The notes under the pieces are model-generated. The model had not been told where the DNA came from and ran no database searches. It saw only the letters and a list, made by a program, of their open reading frames with translations. A stretch of 64,000 nucleotides of DNA from Sulfuricella sp. (GTDB lineage: Bacteria; Pseudomonadota; Gammaproteobacteria; Burkholderiales; Sulfuricellaceae): NCBI GenBank assembly GCA_018336195.1, contig JAGXQV010000056.1:1-64000 (forward strand), given 5' to 3'. Position 1 is the stretch's first letter. Each line of letters opens with the position of its first letter. This document shows, piece by piece, positions 1 through 9,023 of this stretch. Both the position numbers and the translations under genes were made by a program.

Positions 1-319
1 CCACCATCACCACCACGACGACATCGGCTCGTTCGTCTATCGCAGCAGCGAGCCGTTCATCTACGAGCGCCTGGAAGCGGTTTTCGGCGAACTGATCGGG
101 CGCTTCGGCAAGGATCTGCTGCGCTACAAGGGCATCCTCAACATCCAGGACGATCCGCGCCGCCTGATTTTCCAAGGCGTCCAGGCGGTGGCCGGCGGCA
201 CCCCCGGCGCACCGTGGAACGATGGCGAACCGCGCGAATCGGTGCTGGTGTTCATCGGGCGCAATCTGCCGCGCGAGGTGTTTCACGGCGTGCTGGCGAT
301 GTGTCATCCCGACGCATAA
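1..319 (+). CDS. CobW/YjiA-family GTPase, C-terminal part (5' end outside window)
   Basis: The open frame enters from the left edge in the frame starting at base 2 and ends at TAA 317-319. About 105 residues are visible. They start with a histidine/aspartate run (HHHHHDD), typical of the metal-binding linker of COG0523 proteins, and continue with the compact CobW C-terminal domain (FVYRSSEPF near the start, LRYKGIL and a late VFIGRNL strand). COG0523 GTPases act as metallochaperones or in cofactor metal insertion. The G domain is outside the window, so the metal cannot be inferred, although the His run is often seen in zinc-related members. It reads in the same direction as aroQ, about 185 bases upstream of it. 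Confidence 0.8.
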   Translation, partial: HHHHHDDIGSFVYRSSEPFIYERLEAVFGELIGRFGKDLLRYKGILNIQDDPRRLIFQGVQAVAGGTPGAPWNDGEPRESVLVFIGRNLPREVFHGVLAMCHPDA

Positions 320-503
320 GTTTCCCGCGCGGATCGGCGAATTTCACCAAACGGGAGAAAATTGCCGCGGATTTGTGGGTATTTCTCGCGTTGAGATGGG
401 GCCGGCGCGGGGGAAGCGCCGTGGCAAGCCTGTTCCTGTCTTGATTTGGGGAATTTCCCCGAAAAACTGGACAAATTCCTTGTATTTCGGCAAACTTGCC
501 GCC
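320..503. other. aroQ upstream region with short palindrome
   Basis: This 184-base gap between the CobW-type gene and aroQ contains GGGGAATTTCCCC (448-460), a 6-1-6 inverted repeat, just after a TTGATT hexamer. It is probably the aroQ-acc promoter region. Long frames can be drawn through it, but none has a convincing start or family match. Confidence 0.3.
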
Positions 504-974
504 ATGAATAGCAAACCAACGGGCAAGACGGGTGCGGAAAAGATTCTGGTTCTGCACGGCCCCAACCTGAATTTGCTGGGTTGGCGCGAGCCCACCCATT
601 ACGGCAGCGACACCCTGGAGCAGATCAACCAGCGGCTGGTCGAACAAGCCGCCACCGCCGAGGTGGAACTGGAGACTTTCCAGAGCAATCACGAGGGCGA
701 ACTGGTCACTCGCATCCAGCAAGCCCGCGACGGCAGCGTCCGTTTCATCATCATCAATCCCGCCGCTTACACCCATACCAGCGTGGCCATGCGCGATGCG
801 CTCGCAGCGGTGGGTATCCCTTTCGTCGAGATTCACCTTTCCAATGTTTTCGCACGCGAACCTTTCCGCCAGCATTCGTATTTTTCCGATCTGGCGGTAG
901 GCGTCATCAGCGGCCTGGGTGCCAAGGGCTATGAGTTGGCACTGGATTTCGCGCTGCATTATAAAAAGGACTAA
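504..974 (+). CDS. aroQ: 3-dehydroquinate dehydratase, type II
   Basis: This enzyme dehydrates 3-dehydroquinate to 3-dehydroshikimate in the shikimate pathway (cytosolic). The 156-residue product has the type II signatures in order: GPNLNLLG (residues 19-26), the lid with Arg28 and Tyr33 (REPTHYG), [20 protein letters not shown] with the catalytic histidine, and REPFRQHS near the C-terminus. The frame is open further upstream, but the ATG at 504 gives the usual family length. It is three bases from accB, the common betaproteobacterial aroQ-accB-accC arrangement, which suggests cotranscription. Confidence 0.96.
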   Translation: MNSKPTGKTGAEKILVLHGPNLNLLGWREPTHYGSDTLEQINQRLVEQAATAEVELETFQSNHEGELVTRIQQARDGSVRFIIINPAAYTHTSVAMRDALAAVGIPFVEIHLSNVFAREPFRQHSYFSDLAVGVISGLGAKGYELALDFALHYKKD

Positions 975-977
975 ACC

Positions 978-1436
978 ATGGATTTACGCAAGATCAAGAA
1001 ACTGATCGATTTGGTAAGTGATTCCGGCATCGCCGAGTTGGAGATCACCGAAGGTGAAGAAAAAGTCCGCATCAACCGTTTCGGCCCGGTTTCCCAACAA
1101 ACCGTGATGATGTCGCCCGGCTATGCGCCGCAGGGCGGCTATGCCCCCCCTCCTGCCGCACCGATGGTTGCGGAAGTCCCCGCCGTGGCGGCTGAGCCGG
1201 AAGGCCATCAGGTCAAGTCGCCGATGGTCGGGACGTTCTACCGCTCCCCGTCGCCGGGCGCCAAATCTTTCGTCGAAGTCGGCCAGAGCGTGAGCGTCGG
1301 CGATACGCTGTGCATTATCGAAGCCATGAAGTTGCTCAACGAGATCGAAGCCGACCAGAGCGGCGTCGTCAAGGCAATCCTGATCGAGAACGGCCAGCCG
1401 GTGGAATACGGCGAGCCTCTGTTCATTATCGGTTGA
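978..1436 (+). CDS. accB: Biotin carboxyl carrier protein of acetyl-CoA carboxylase
   Basis: AccB carries the biotin that AccC carboxylates and from which AccAD transfers carboxylate to acetyl-CoA, the first step of fatty-acid synthesis. The protein has 152 residues, with an N-terminal helical segment, a Pro/Ala-rich linker (about residues 45-75) and a C-terminal biotinyl domain. The biotinylation motif EAMKL places the acceptor at Lys118. It starts four bases after the aroQ stop and is followed by accC, as in most proteobacteria. Confidence 0.97.
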   Translation: MDLRKIKKLIDLVSDSGIAELEITEGEEKVRINRFGPVSQQTVMMSPGYAPQGGYAPPPAAPMVAEVPAVAAEPEGHQVKSPMVGTFYRSPSPGAKSFVEVGQSVSVGDTLCIIEAMKLLNEIEADQSGVVKAILIENGQPVEYGEPLFIIG

Positions 1437-1521
1437 TTACCGGGGCAGGTTGGCCGGAGGCAGGGCAGGGGAAATACGCCTGCTCGCGATTTTCCGCCGC
1501 GCGCTCCTTGAAGGGCTAAAT

Positions 1522-2877
1522 ATGTTCGAAAAAATCCTCATCGCCAATCGTGGCGAAATCGCCCTGCGCATTCAGCGGGCTTGCCGCGAACTGGGCATCA
1601 AGACCGTCGCCGTTTATTCGGAAGCCGACCGCGACGCCAAGTACGTCAAGCTGGCCGACGAATCGGTGTGCATCGGCCCGCCGCAATCCGCCCATAGTTA
1701 TTTGCACGTTCCCGCGATCATCAGCGCGGCGGAAGTCACCGACGCCGAGGCGATCCATCCCGGCTACGGTTTTCTTTCGGAAAACGCCGACTTCGCCGAG
1801 CGCGTGGAAAACAGCGGTTTCGTGTTCATCGGTCCGCGCCCTGAAACCATCCGCCTGATGGGCGACAAGGTGTGCGCCAAGGACGCCATGAAGCAATCCG
1901 GCGTGCCGTGCGTGCCGGGTTCCGACGGTGCATTGCCGGAAGACGAAGCGGAAATCCTGCGGATGGGCCGGGAAACCGGCTATCCGGTCATCATCAAGGC
2001 CTCCGGTGGCGGCGGCGGCCGCGGGATGCGGGTGGTGCACACCGAGGCGGCACTGCTTGCCGCAGTCGCCATGACCAAGTCGGAAGCCCAGACCGCTTTC
2101 GGCAATCCCATGGTGTACATGGAAAAATACCTGGAAAACCCGCGCCACATCGAAATCCAGGTACTGGCCGACGAACACGGCAACGCCATTTACCTGGGCG
2201 AGCGCGATTGCTCGATGCAGCGCCGCCACCAGAAAATCCTCGAAGAAGCGCCGGCGCCGCTGCTCGATACCAAGCTCCGCGACAAAATCGGCGAGGCGTG
2301 TGCCGCCGCCTGTCGGCGCATCGGCTACCGGGGCGCCGGCACGTTCGAGTTCCTTTATGAAAGCGACCAGTTCTTTTTCATCGAAATGAATACCCGCGTG
2401 CAGGTCGAACATCCCGTCACCGAACTGATTACCGGCGTCGATATCGTCCAGGAACAGATCCGCATCGCTAACGGCGAAAAGCTCCGTTACAAGCAGAAGG
2501 ACATCCGCTTCACCGGCCACGCCATCGAGTGCCGCATCAATGCCGAAGACCCCTACACCTTCGTACCCTCGCCGGGTCGTATCACCGTTTATCACGTACC
2601 CGGCGGCCCCGGCATCCGCGTTGATTCCCATGCCTACCAGAACTACGTGGTGCCGCAGTATTACGACTCGATGATCGGCAAGCTGATCGCCTACGGCACC
2701 ACTCGCGAACAAGCGATCGCACGCCTCAAGACGGCGCTTTCGGAAATGGTGGTGGAAGGCATCAAGACCAACATCCCGCTGCACGGCGATTTGTTGCGCG
2801 ACGCCGCGTTCCTGCAAGGTGGGTCCAGCATCCACTATCTCGAACAAAAGCTGGCAGCGCAGAAAAAAGCTTCCTGA
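1522..2877 (+). CDS. accC: Biotin carboxylase subunit of acetyl-CoA carboxylase
   Basis: AccC performs ATP-dependent carboxylation of biotin on AccB. The 451-residue product matches the usual length of about 450. It begins [17 protein letters not shown], has the glycine-rich ATP-grasp loop [23 protein letters not shown], the [11 protein letters not shown] block and [16 protein letters not shown] near the active site. The frame is open 72 bases further upstream, but the ATG at 1522 matches the conserved family start. It is the second gene of the accB-accC pair and lies just upstream of prmA. Confidence 0.98.
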   Translation: MFEKILIANRGEIALRIQRACRELGIKTVAVYSEADRDAKYVKLADESVCIGPPQSAHSYLHVPAIISAAEVTDAEAIHPGYGFLSENADFAERVENSGFVFIGPRPETIRLMGDKVCAKDAMKQSGVPCVPGSDGALPEDEAEILRMGRETGYPVIIKASGGGGGRGMRVVHTEAALLAAVAMTKSEAQTAFGNPMVYMEKYLENPRHIEIQVLADEHGNAIYLGERDCSMQRRHQKILEEAPAPLLDTKLRDKIGEACAAACRRIGYRGAGTFEFLYESDQFFFIEMNTRVQVEHPVTELITGVDIVQEQIRIANGEKLRYKQKDIRFTGHAIECRINAEDPYTFVPSPGRITVYHVPGGPGIRVDSHAYQNYVVPQYYDSMIGKLIAYGTTREQAIARLKTALSEMVVEGIKTNIPLHGDLLRDAAFLQGGSSIHYLEQKLAAQKKAS

Positions 2878-2881
2878 TCCC

Positions 2882-3772
2882 ATGGCATGGCTATCGCTGA
2901 AAATCCAGGCCGACGAACATAGCGCGGGCGCATTGAGCGATGCCCTGATGGATTTGGGCGCACTGTCGTCGGCCATCGAGGATGCCGACGCCGAAACCGT
3001 CAACGAACAGGCGATTTTCGGCGAACCCGGTTCCCCCACCGACAGCGTGTGGCAGCACAACGTGGTGAGCGGCCTCTTCGATGCCGATGCCGACATCCCG
3101 GCCATCGTCGCTGCTGCCGTCGCTGCCGCCGGCCTTGATGCGATTCCGCGCCATGTGGTGGAAACCATCGAGGAACAGGATTGGGTGCGTCTCACCCAGT
3201 CGCAATTCGAACCGATCCGCATCTCGGAACGCCTGTGGATCACCCCCACCTGGCATAGCGCCCCCGATGCGAACGCCATCAACCTGATTCTCGATCCGGG
3301 CCTGGCGTTCGGTACCGGCAGCCATCCCACCACCCGCCTGTGCCTGCAATGGCTGGAAAGCCATCTCCAGGGCGGCGAAAGCGTCCTTGATTACGGCTGC
3401 GGTTCGGGCATCCTGGCGATTGCCGCAGTGAAGCTGGGGGCCGGCAAAACCGTCGGCATCGACATCGACCCGCAGGCCATCGTCGCCAGCCGCCAGAACG
3501 CCGAACAGAACCACACCGCCGTCGAATTCTTCCTGCCCAACGACGCGCCGCACATCGTTGCCGACGTGGTGGTGGCAAATATCCTCACCAACCCGCTCAA
3601 AGTTCTCGCACCGCTGCTCGCCCAGGCGGTGAAACAGAGCGGGAAAATCGCCCTGTCCGGGGTACTCGCCACCCAGGCGGAAGATGTACTGGCGATCTAC
3701 CGGCAATTTTTCGACATCACCGTAGCAGCGGAGGACGAAGGCTGGGTATGCCTGGCGGGAGTCAAACGCTGA
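2882..3772 (+). CDS. prmA: Ribosomal protein L11 methyltransferase
   Basis: PrmA trimethylates ribosomal protein L11 using S-adenosylmethionine. The protein has 296 residues, with an N-terminal L11-binding domain (about 1-110) followed by a Rossmann methyltransferase domain. The family segment DPGLAFGTGSHPTT and the SAM-binding LDYGCGSGILAIAA are both clear. The ATG lies four bases after the accC stop. The stop overlaps the start of the next gene as TGATG, so accB-accC-prmA and the following zinc-ribbon gene probably form one operon. Confidence 0.97.
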   Translation: MAWLSLKIQADEHSAGALSDALMDLGALSSAIEDADAETVNEQAIFGEPGSPTDSVWQHNVVSGLFDADADIPAIVAAAVAAAGLDAIPRHVVETIEEQDWVRLTQSQFEPIRISERLWITPTWHSAPDANAINLILDPGLAFGTGSHPTTRLCLQWLESHLQGGESVLDYGCGSGILAIAAVKLGAGKTVGIDIDPQAIVASRQNAEQNHTAVEFFLPNDAPHIVADVVVANILTNPLKVLAPLLAQAVKQSGKIALSGVLATQAEDVLAIYRQFFDITVAAEDEGWVCLAGVKR

Positions 3773-5028
3773 TGGCGCATACCACCACCTGCCCGGCCTG
3801 CGGTACCACGTTCCGCGTGACCGCCGGGCAGTTGCTGGCGAGGCAGGGGGATGTACGGTGCGGGCGTTGCGGCAAGGTTTTCAACGCTCATCAGACGCTG
3901 ACGCTCAACTACCCTCCGATCCCTCCTGAACAACCGCCTGCACACGCCGAGCCAACGTCGGCAATCACTCCACCTGCCATGCTGGTGCCCGAAGCGCCCA
4001 GTCCGCCGCTCGAAGTTGAGCCGATCGGGATCGTCGCTGAATTCGCCCCCCCCGAGCTGCCCATTCCCCTGCCTCCTGGCGAAGTCGCGCCGGCTCCCGA
4101 GAGGGAGGTCGAATTCGAAATCGGTGCACCTGATCAGGATGTCTTGGCGGATAACCCGCCGGCTGACGAACCGCAGTCCGCTCCCGGCCAATTGGTAGTA
4201 GAGGAATTCCTGGTTGAGTACAACGATACCGCGCCAGCGCAAGCGGAAACCCTGACCCGGATTGCCCCGGTCAACGACGAAGCCCCCCCCGCCGAAATCG
4301 AGCCGACGCCCGAGTTCAGCGCGGAACCCGAACCAGTGGCGCCGCTTGCACCGGAAGTTCCGCCCGAATCCGATCCGGAACTCGACCGCTTGGCCGCGCA
4401 ATTACATGCCGAGGCGATTTCCGCATTCACCGCCCCAGCGGAACCGCAGCCCCTTGAGACGGCCAATTCTGCCGCTGCACCGCTTGACCCAGCACCTCCA
4501 CCCGACGTTACGCCCCCCCCGCCCAAGCCGAAGAAACCGCTGCCCCGCTGGGTGATGCCGCTAGGCTCGCTGGCGTTGCTGGCGGCGCTGGTACTGCAAA
4601 GCGCCGTGCATTTCCGCACCGAACTGATCGCCTACAACCCGACCACGCGCCCCCTTTTCGAACAACTATGCGGCGGGTTAGGCTGCCGGGTAGCGCTGCC
4701 CCAGAACCCCGACCTGCTGAGCATCGAAACCTCCTCGCTGGAGGCCGAACCGGGGCGCGCCGGTATCGTGGTGCTGAGTGCCATCCTGCGCAACCGCGCG
4801 GCGTATGCGCAAAGCTATCCGCTCTTCGAACTGACCCTCACCGATTACCAGGACAAGCTGGCCGCACGGCGGATTTTCCAGCCGCAGGAATACTTGCCCA
4901 AGGACACCGACCAAAAAAACGGGATGCCCGCCAACGAGGAAGTCGACGTGAAACTTCACCTCGACCTCGGTGAGCTGCAAGCGGCAGGCTACCGGGTTTA
5001 CCTGTTTTATTCCGCAACCACGAGTTAA
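3772..5028 (+). CDS. Zinc-ribbon, single-pass membrane protein with DUF3426 domain
   Basis: The 418-residue product starts with an MJ0042-type zinc ribbon: CPACG near residue 8 and CGRCG near residue 32. A long Pro/Glu/Ala-rich linker follows (about 45-255), then one hydrophobic helix (about 263-283), then a C-terminal DUF3426 domain presumably in the periplasm. The family is routinely found next to prmA in betaproteobacteria; its function is unknown. The ATG at 3772 overlaps the prmA stop, so translational coupling is likely. The low-complexity linker suggests a tether between a cytoplasmic metal-binding head and a periplasmic domain. Confidence 0.85.
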   Translation: MAHTTTCPACGTTFRVTAGQLLARQGDVRCGRCGKVFNAHQTLTLNYPPIPPEQPPAHAEPTSAITPPAMLVPEAPSPPLEVEPIGIVAEFAPPELPIPLPPGEVAPAPEREVEFEIGAPDQDVLADNPPADEPQSAPGQLVVEEFLVEYNDTAPAQAETLTRIAPVNDEAPPAEIEPTPEFSAEPEPVAPLAPEVPPESDPELDRLAAQLHAEAISAFTAPAEPQPLETANSAAAPLDPAPPPDVTPPPPKPKKPLPRWVMPLGSLALLAALVLQSAVHFRTELIAYNPTTRPLFEQLCGGLGCRVALPQNPDLLSIETSSLEAEPGRAGIVVLSAILRNRAAYAQSYPLFELTLTDYQDKLAARRIFQPQEYLPKDTDQKNGMPANEEVDVKLHLDLGELQAAGYRVYLFYSATTS

Positions 5029-5032
5029 CACC

Positions 5033-5422
5033 ATGAATTTACCCAATGACCTCAAATACACCGCCACTCACGAATGGGCCAAAGCGGAAGCCGATGGGAC
5101 GGTTTCCTGCGGGATTACCCATTTCGGCCAAGAACAGCTCGGCGACATGGTTTACGTCGGCGCCCCGGAAATCGGTCGACAGGTCCAAACCGGAGACGCC
5201 TGTGGAGTAGTCGAGTCGGTCAAGGCGGCCTCCGACCTCTATGCACCGCTGAGCGGCGAAGTGACGGCAGTCAACGACGAACTGGCGAATGCACCGGAAG
5301 CCGTCAACCAGGACGCTTATGCGGCGTGGATTTTTCGCATCCGTCCCATCGCCGCCCCCGCCGATCTTTCCGCGCTGCTCGACGCAACGGACTACCGGAA
5401 ACTCGTCGACAGCGCCGCCTGA
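5033..5422 (+). CDS. gcvH: Glycine cleavage system H-like lipoyl protein
   Basis: The 129-residue product is a lipoyl-domain protein of GcvH type. The motif GVVESVKAASDLYAP places the lipoyl-accepting lysine at residue 64, and the length is standard. H protein shuttles the aminomethyl group between P and T proteins in glycine cleavage. No gcvP or gcvT lies nearby, so its partners are elsewhere or it serves another lipoate-dependent process, such as octanoyl relay in lipoate assembly. Sulfur oxidisers have GcvH-like lipoate-binding proteins beside hdr genes, but no hdr genes are present here. It starts four bases after the zinc-ribbon gene. Confidence 0.88.
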   Translation: MNLPNDLKYTATHEWAKAEADGTVSCGITHFGQEQLGDMVYVGAPEIGRQVQTGDACGVVESVKAASDLYAPLSGEVTAVNDELANAPEAVNQDAYAAWIFRIRPIAAPADLSALLDATDYRKLVDSAA

Positions 5423-5588
5423 AAGCCGCGATGCCCCGCCATTCCCGGTGCGGCTTGCACCTCCGAAAAGCGCAGTGCATACTGGGGAAGGCGGCAATTG
5501 CGCCACCTCTTCCCGGTTTGGGTAAGCCGCACATCACGCGGAATGGCTGCGCCAAGCGCAAATGGTAACCTCAGAAAAGGAACGAAAC

Positions 5589-6098
5589 ATGTCTACCGTC
5601 ACCCTCGAAGGCACCCCCCAAGAAGTCATCGGCAATTTTCCCCAACCCGGCGATCAGGCCCACAGCTTCATGCTGGTGGACAAGAGCTTGAACGATGTTT
5701 CGTTGAGCAACTTCCGTGGCAAAAAGAAGGTTCTGTCGATCGTACCGAGTATCGATACCCCGGTATGCGCCGCCTCCACCCGTCGCTTCAACGAGGAAGC
5801 CAGCATCGTCAAGGATGCCGTGGTGCTGGTGATTTCCGCCGACCTGCCGTTCGCCCAGGCCCGCTTTTGCGGCGCGGAAGGGCTGAGTAACGTGGTTACC
5901 CTCTCCACCCTGCGCGGACGCGATTTCCAAAAGGATTACGGGGTTCTCATCAAGAGCTACCCGCTCGCCGGGCTGTGCGCTCGTGCCGTGATCGTGCTCG
6001 ACCAGAACGACAAGGTGGTGTATTCGCAACTGGTGGAAGAAATCACCCAGGAACCGGACTACGAAGCGGCAATGGAAGCCTTGCTGGGAATCGAGTAA
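5589..6098 (+). CDS. tpx: Thiol peroxidase (2-Cys peroxiredoxin, Tpx type)
   Basis: Tpx reduces hydrogen and organic peroxides using thioredoxin. The 169-residue product carries the peroxidatic cysteine at residue 60 in [10 protein letters not shown] and the resolving cysteine at residue 94 in ARFCGAEG, matching E. coli Tpx Cys61/Cys95 spacing. The ATG at 5589 is preceded by AAAGGA; an in-frame ATG at 5562 would add nine unconserved residues. It reads in the same direction as gcvH after a 166-base gap, so it probably has its own promoter. Confidence 0.95.
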   Translation: MSTVTLEGTPQEVIGNFPQPGDQAHSFMLVDKSLNDVSLSNFRGKKKVLSIVPSIDTPVCAASTRRFNEEASIVKDAVVLVISADLPFAQARFCGAEGLSNVVTLSTLRGRDFQKDYGVLIKSYPLAGLCARAVIVLDQNDKVVYSQLVEEITQEPDYEAAMEALLGIE

Positions 6099-6127
6099 TT
6101 ATCCAGAGTTGGTTGCGCGGAATGGAA

Positions 6128-6173
6128 CCACCCGTAGAGCGAGGCGAGTAGCTGCAGCCTCGCGTTGCGGTGG
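6128..6173. repeat. Hairpin after tpx
   Basis: About 30 bases after the tpx stop, GCGAGGC (6139-6145) pairs perfectly with GCCTCGC (6157-6163), and the outer CCACC/GGTGG segments extend the stem. There is no T-run, so it is either a weak terminator or a solitary intergenic palindrome. Confidence 0.4.
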
Positions 6174-6244
6174 TGATGGGAATAAGGGAGCAACCGCTTG
6201 AATGCCCTCAAGGCGCCCGGCGCCGTGCGGTCATTGCGGAAAAC

Positions 6245-6466
6245 TCAAGCGTACACGTCGACCCGTGCCCCCTTGAGGCTCATGCCGGAGGCTTTCACCG
6301 CTGCCTGCGAAGCCTCGATCTTGGTGTTCAGGAGAGCGCTCACGGTGGCTTCGGCTATTTGCGTTTGCTTCTGGGCACGCTCGGCAACCTGGCTGCTGAA
6401 CTGGCGATCCAATTGAGCCAATTGAAGAATTTGCGACATCCCGCTGGAAACCGAACTAATCGTCAT
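6245..6466 (-). CDS. Small hypothetical protein, helical
   Basis: A 73-residue product starting MTISSVSSGMSQ. A good GGGAG ribosome-binding site lies about 7 bases before the ATG at 6466. The first two thirds are Gln/Ala/Ser-rich and predicted helical, and the tail ends in a short hydrophobic VDVYA. There is no signal peptide or membrane segment. The N-terminal ISS-repeat style recalls short YjfB-type putative motility proteins, but the match is weak and I do not assign it. It is convergent with tpx and lies downstream of corC. Confidence 0.55.
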   Translation of the reverse strand: MTISSVSSGMSQILQLAQLDRQFSSQVAERAQKQTQIAEATVSALLNTKIEASQAAVKASGMSLKGARVDVYA

Positions 6467-6564
6467 AAGAAACTCCCAAAATGCTCGGCCAACCCGAGCG
6501 ATCAGTTAACTGTGTGATTCATCAAACGCCAGTTTAGCGAAAACCCTTGCAGCTTTAAAGCCGA

Positions 6565-7410
6565 TCAGCCCGCTTCGTTACCAACCGGTGACCCGTGATG
6601 GCGCTCCACCAGCAGGCTGTGGAGGCGGCGGCTGTCGGCGCGCAGCACGGTGAATTTCAGGTCGCCGATCATCAACTGTTCGCCGCGTTTGGGCAGACGG
6701 CCCAGGGCATGGATCACCAACCCGCCGACCGTGTCGTAATTCTCGTCGCCGAACACCGTGCCCAGGGTCTGATTGAAATCCTCGATTTCGGTGTGCGCCT
6801 TGACGCGGTAGCGGCCCTGCGCGTCGCTGAAGATGTTGTCCTCATCCTCGTCGTAATCGAATTCGTCCTCGATTTCCCCGACGATCTGTTCCAACACGTC
6901 CTCGATGGTCACCAGTCCCGCCACGCCGCCGTATTCATCGACAACGATGGCGATATGGTTGCGGCTGACCCGGAATTCCTTGAGCAGCACGTTGAGGCGC
7001 TTGGCCTCGGGAATGAATACCGCCGGACGGAGCATGTCGCGCACGTCGAATTCCTCGCCGGCGTAATAGCGCAGCAAATCCTTGGCGAGGAGGATGCCCA
7101 GCACGTCATCCTTTTCCTTGTCGACCACTGGGAAACGCGAGTGGGCGGTTTCGATGACGAAGGGAATGAAGGTCTCCGGCGCTTCGGCGATGTCGATCAC
7201 GTCCATCTGGGCGCGCGGAATCATGATGTCGCGCACCTGCATCTCGGATACCTGCAACACCCCCTCGATCATCGTCAGCGCGTCGCCGTCCATCAGGTTG
7301 CGCTCGAAGGCGGAATGCAGCAACGCGATCAATTGCTCGCGATCCTCCGGCTCACGCAACAGGAAATTGCTCAAGCGTTCCAGCCAGGTGGGTTTGTCGG
7401 GTTCTTCCAT
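6565..7410 (-). CDS. corC: CorC/HlyC-family CBS-domain protein
   Basis: The 281-residue product has an N-terminal segment, a pair of CBS domains (about residues 65-190, with RFPVVD and GGVAGLVTIEDVLE) and a C-terminal CorC_HlyC domain. There are no membrane helices, so this is the short cytosolic YbeX form. It is linked genetically to Mg/Co handling and to 70S ribosome maturation. It follows ybeY and phoH in the conserved phoH-ybeY-ybeX order. The ybeY-corC gap is occupied by a heptamer-repeat palindrome that ends at the corC start. Confidence 0.93.
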   Translation of the reverse strand: MEEPDKPTWLERLSNFLLREPEDREQLIALLHSAFERNLMDGDALTMIEGVLQVSEMQVRDIMIPRAQMDVIDIAEAPETFIPFVIETAHSRFPVVDKEKDDVLGILLAKDLLRYYAGEEFDVRDMLRPAVFIPEAKRLNVLLKEFRVSRNHIAIVVDEYGGVAGLVTIEDVLEQIVGEIEDEFDYDEDEDNIFSDAQGRYRVKAHTEIEDFNQTLGTVFGDENYDTVGGLVIHALGRLPKRGEQLMIGDLKFTVLRADSRRLHSLLVERHHGSPVGNEAG

Positions 7411-7497
7411 GGGATTGGTGATTGGGTGATGAATGGTTGGGAATGGGAAATCTCAGCGGGCATTATACCCATTACTCATCACTCATTCCCCATCACC
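7411..7497. repeat. Heptamer-repeat palindrome overlapping the ybeY 3' end
   Basis: The left arm (7411-7448) is built from 7-base units such as GATTGGT, GATTGGG and GAATGGG. The right arm (7468-7497) is the approximate complement; on the minus strand it reads GGGTGAT, GGGGAAT, GAGTGAT, GAGTAAT. The spacer is about 20 bases. The right arm encodes the last codons and stop of ybeY (VMGNE then TGA), and the left arm touches the corC start codon. It resembles the AGTGTT-type elements elsewhere in the window but uses a different heptamer. Confidence 0.75.
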
Positions 7498-7937
7498 CGA
7501 TATGGATCAGGATACCCCAGTTTTGTGACGATTTGGGTTTCGCGGGCTTCCATTTCCTCGGCCTCATCGTCGCTTTCGTGATCGTAGCCCTGCAGATGCA
7601 ACACGCCATGCACGGTGAGATGGGCGTAATGCGCCTCCAACGTCTTGCCCTGCTCGGCGGCCTCGCGCGCCACCACCACCGGACAGATCACGATATCGCC
7701 GGCCACGTAAGGCAGATCGTCGTAAACGAAGGTCAGCACGTTGGTCGTGTAATCCTTGCCACGATAATCTCGGTTGAGCGCCCGCCCCTCCTCCTCGTCA
7801 ACCAGGCGCAAGGTCAATTCGGCATCGCCTTCCAGCGCTGCTTTTACCCAACGGCGGAATTGCGAACGAGTGGGGAGGGCGTCTGGGGGGGCGGCGTATT
7901 GGACGGCGAGGCTCAGTTTGGCGGAGTTCGCGGTCAT
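7479..7937 (-). CDS. ybeY: Endoribonuclease YbeY (rRNA maturation)
   Basis: YbeY is a zinc-dependent endoribonuclease needed for 16S rRNA 3'-end maturation and ribosome quality control. The 152-residue product has the metal-binding motif [11 protein letters not shown] and the conserved [17 protein letters not shown]. It lies four bases after the phoH stop. The final residues VMGNE are unlikely to be ancestral, because they fall inside a heptamer-repeat palindrome that also provides the TGA stop. Confidence 0.95.
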   Translation of the reverse strand: MTANSAKLSLAVQYAAPPDALPTRSQFRRWVKAALEGDAELTLRLVDEEEGRALNRDYRGKDYTTNVLTFVYDDLPYVAGDIVICPVVVAREAAEQGKTLEAHYAHLTVHGVLHLQGYDHESDDEAEEMEARETQIVTKLGYPDPYRVMGNE

Positions 7938-7940
7938 GAC

Positions 7941-8900
7941 CTAACTTCCGGTCTTCAATACGGCGTTTTCGCGTTTCTCGTAGGCATCGACGATGCGCGC
8001 CACCAGCGGATGGCGCACCACGTCGTCGGACTGGAAGTGGTTGAAGGCGATGCCGCGTACATTCGCCAATACCTCTTGCGCGTCGTTAAGGCCGCTTTTC
8101 TGGTGGCGGGCCAGGTCGATCTGGGTCACGTCGCCGGTGATCACGGCCTTGGAGCCGAAGCCGATGCGGGTCAGGAACATCTTCATCTGCTCCGGCGTGG
8201 TGTTCTGCGCTTCGTCGAGAATGATGAAGGAGTGGTTGAGGGTGCGTCCGCGCATGTAGGCGAGCGGGGCGATTTCGATGGTGCCGCGCTCAAAAAGCTT
8301 GGCGACCTTGTCGAAGCCCATCAGATCGTAGAGCGCGTCGTAGAGCGGGCGCAGGTAGGGATCGACCTTCTGCGCCAGGTCGCCGGGGAGGAAGCCCAGG
8401 CGCTCGCCGGCTTCCACGGCCGGACGGACCAGCACTAGACGTTTGACTAGATCGCGTTCCAGCGCATCCACCGCGCTGGCGACGGCGAGATAGGTTTTGC
8501 CGGTGCCCGCCGGGCCGATGCCGAAAGTAATGTCGTATTCCTGGATCTTGCGCAAATACTGGTTCTGGCGCGGGGTACGGCCATGCAGGTCGGCACGCCG
8601 AGTCATCAGCACCGGGGCCATTTCCTCGTTGTCGGCGACACGCTCGGCGTTGGCGGCTTCGATCAGGCCCAACTGGATTTCATCGACGCTCAAGGGCGTT
8701 TTGGCGCGTTCGTAAAATTTTTCCAGCACCGTCAAGGCCAGCGCCGCCTGGGCTTCTTCCCCCTGCACGGTGAAATGCTCGCTGCGCCGCGCAATGGTCA
8801 CGTCCAGCGCGGTTTCGATTTGCTTGAGGTTTTCGTCGAGCGCGCCGCAAAGGTTGGCGAGGCGGACGTTATCGACGGGGGTAAAGGCAATATCAAACAT
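7941..8900 (-). CDS. phoH: PhoH-like ATPase YbeZ
   Basis: The 319-residue P-loop protein carries Walker [13 protein letters not shown] and Walker [10 protein letters not shown], the PhoH/YbeZ hallmarks. YbeZ works with YbeY in RNA metabolism. It is transcribed with ybeY and corC, and with miaB upstream on the same strand. A heptamer-repeat palindrome fills the miaB-phoH gap, ending a few bases from the ATG at 8900, so phoH may be partly insulated from miaB transcription. Confidence 0.95.
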   Translation of the reverse strand: MFDIAFTPVDNVRLANLCGALDENLKQIETALDVTIARRSEHFTVQGEEAQAALALTVLEKFYERAKTPLSVDEIQLGLIEAANAERVADNEEMAPVLMTRRADLHGRTPRQNQYLRKIQEYDITFGIGPAGTGKTYLAVASAVDALERDLVKRLVLVRPAVEAGERLGFLPGDLAQKVDPYLRPLYDALYDLMGFDKVAKLFERGTIEIAPLAYMRGRTLNHSFIILDEAQNTTPEQMKMFLTRIGFGSKAVITGDVTQIDLARHQKSGLNDAQEVLANVRGIAFNHFQSDDVVRHPLVARIVDAYEKRENAVLKTGS

Positions 8901-8906
8901 AAATTT

Positions 8907-9023
8907 CAGTGCTCGGATTATGAGTGTTCAGTGCTTAGTGTTCAGTGTTTAGTTGTTGTCGCCGCTATGCGGCGGGCAAGGACAATCCATAACTTAACAC
9001 TAAGCACTCAAAACTCAACACTG
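8907..9023. repeat. Heptamer-repeat palindrome between miaB and phoH
   Basis: The left arm has 7-base periodic units (GAGTGTT, CAGTGCT, TAGTGTT, CAGTGTT, TAGTTGT). The right arm is the complementary series (ACACTAA, GCACTCA, AAACTCA, ACACTG). The centre holds a small GC hairpin, CGCCGC tat GCGGCG. The right arm ends directly against the miaB stop codon (9024-9026), and the left arm reaches to within about 7 bases of the phoH start. Confidence 0.8.

Noticed and set aside
1516-3333. Long open frame on the minus strand antisense to accC and prmA
   Set aside because: It mirrors the GC-rich codon bias of the real genes, matches no family, and spans two genes with clear products on the other strand.
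5033-5422. Sulfur-oxidation lipoate-binding protein (LbpA) instead of GcvH
   Set aside because: LbpA genes accompany hdr clusters; none is present, and the lipoyl motif VESVKAASDLYAP is normal for GcvH.
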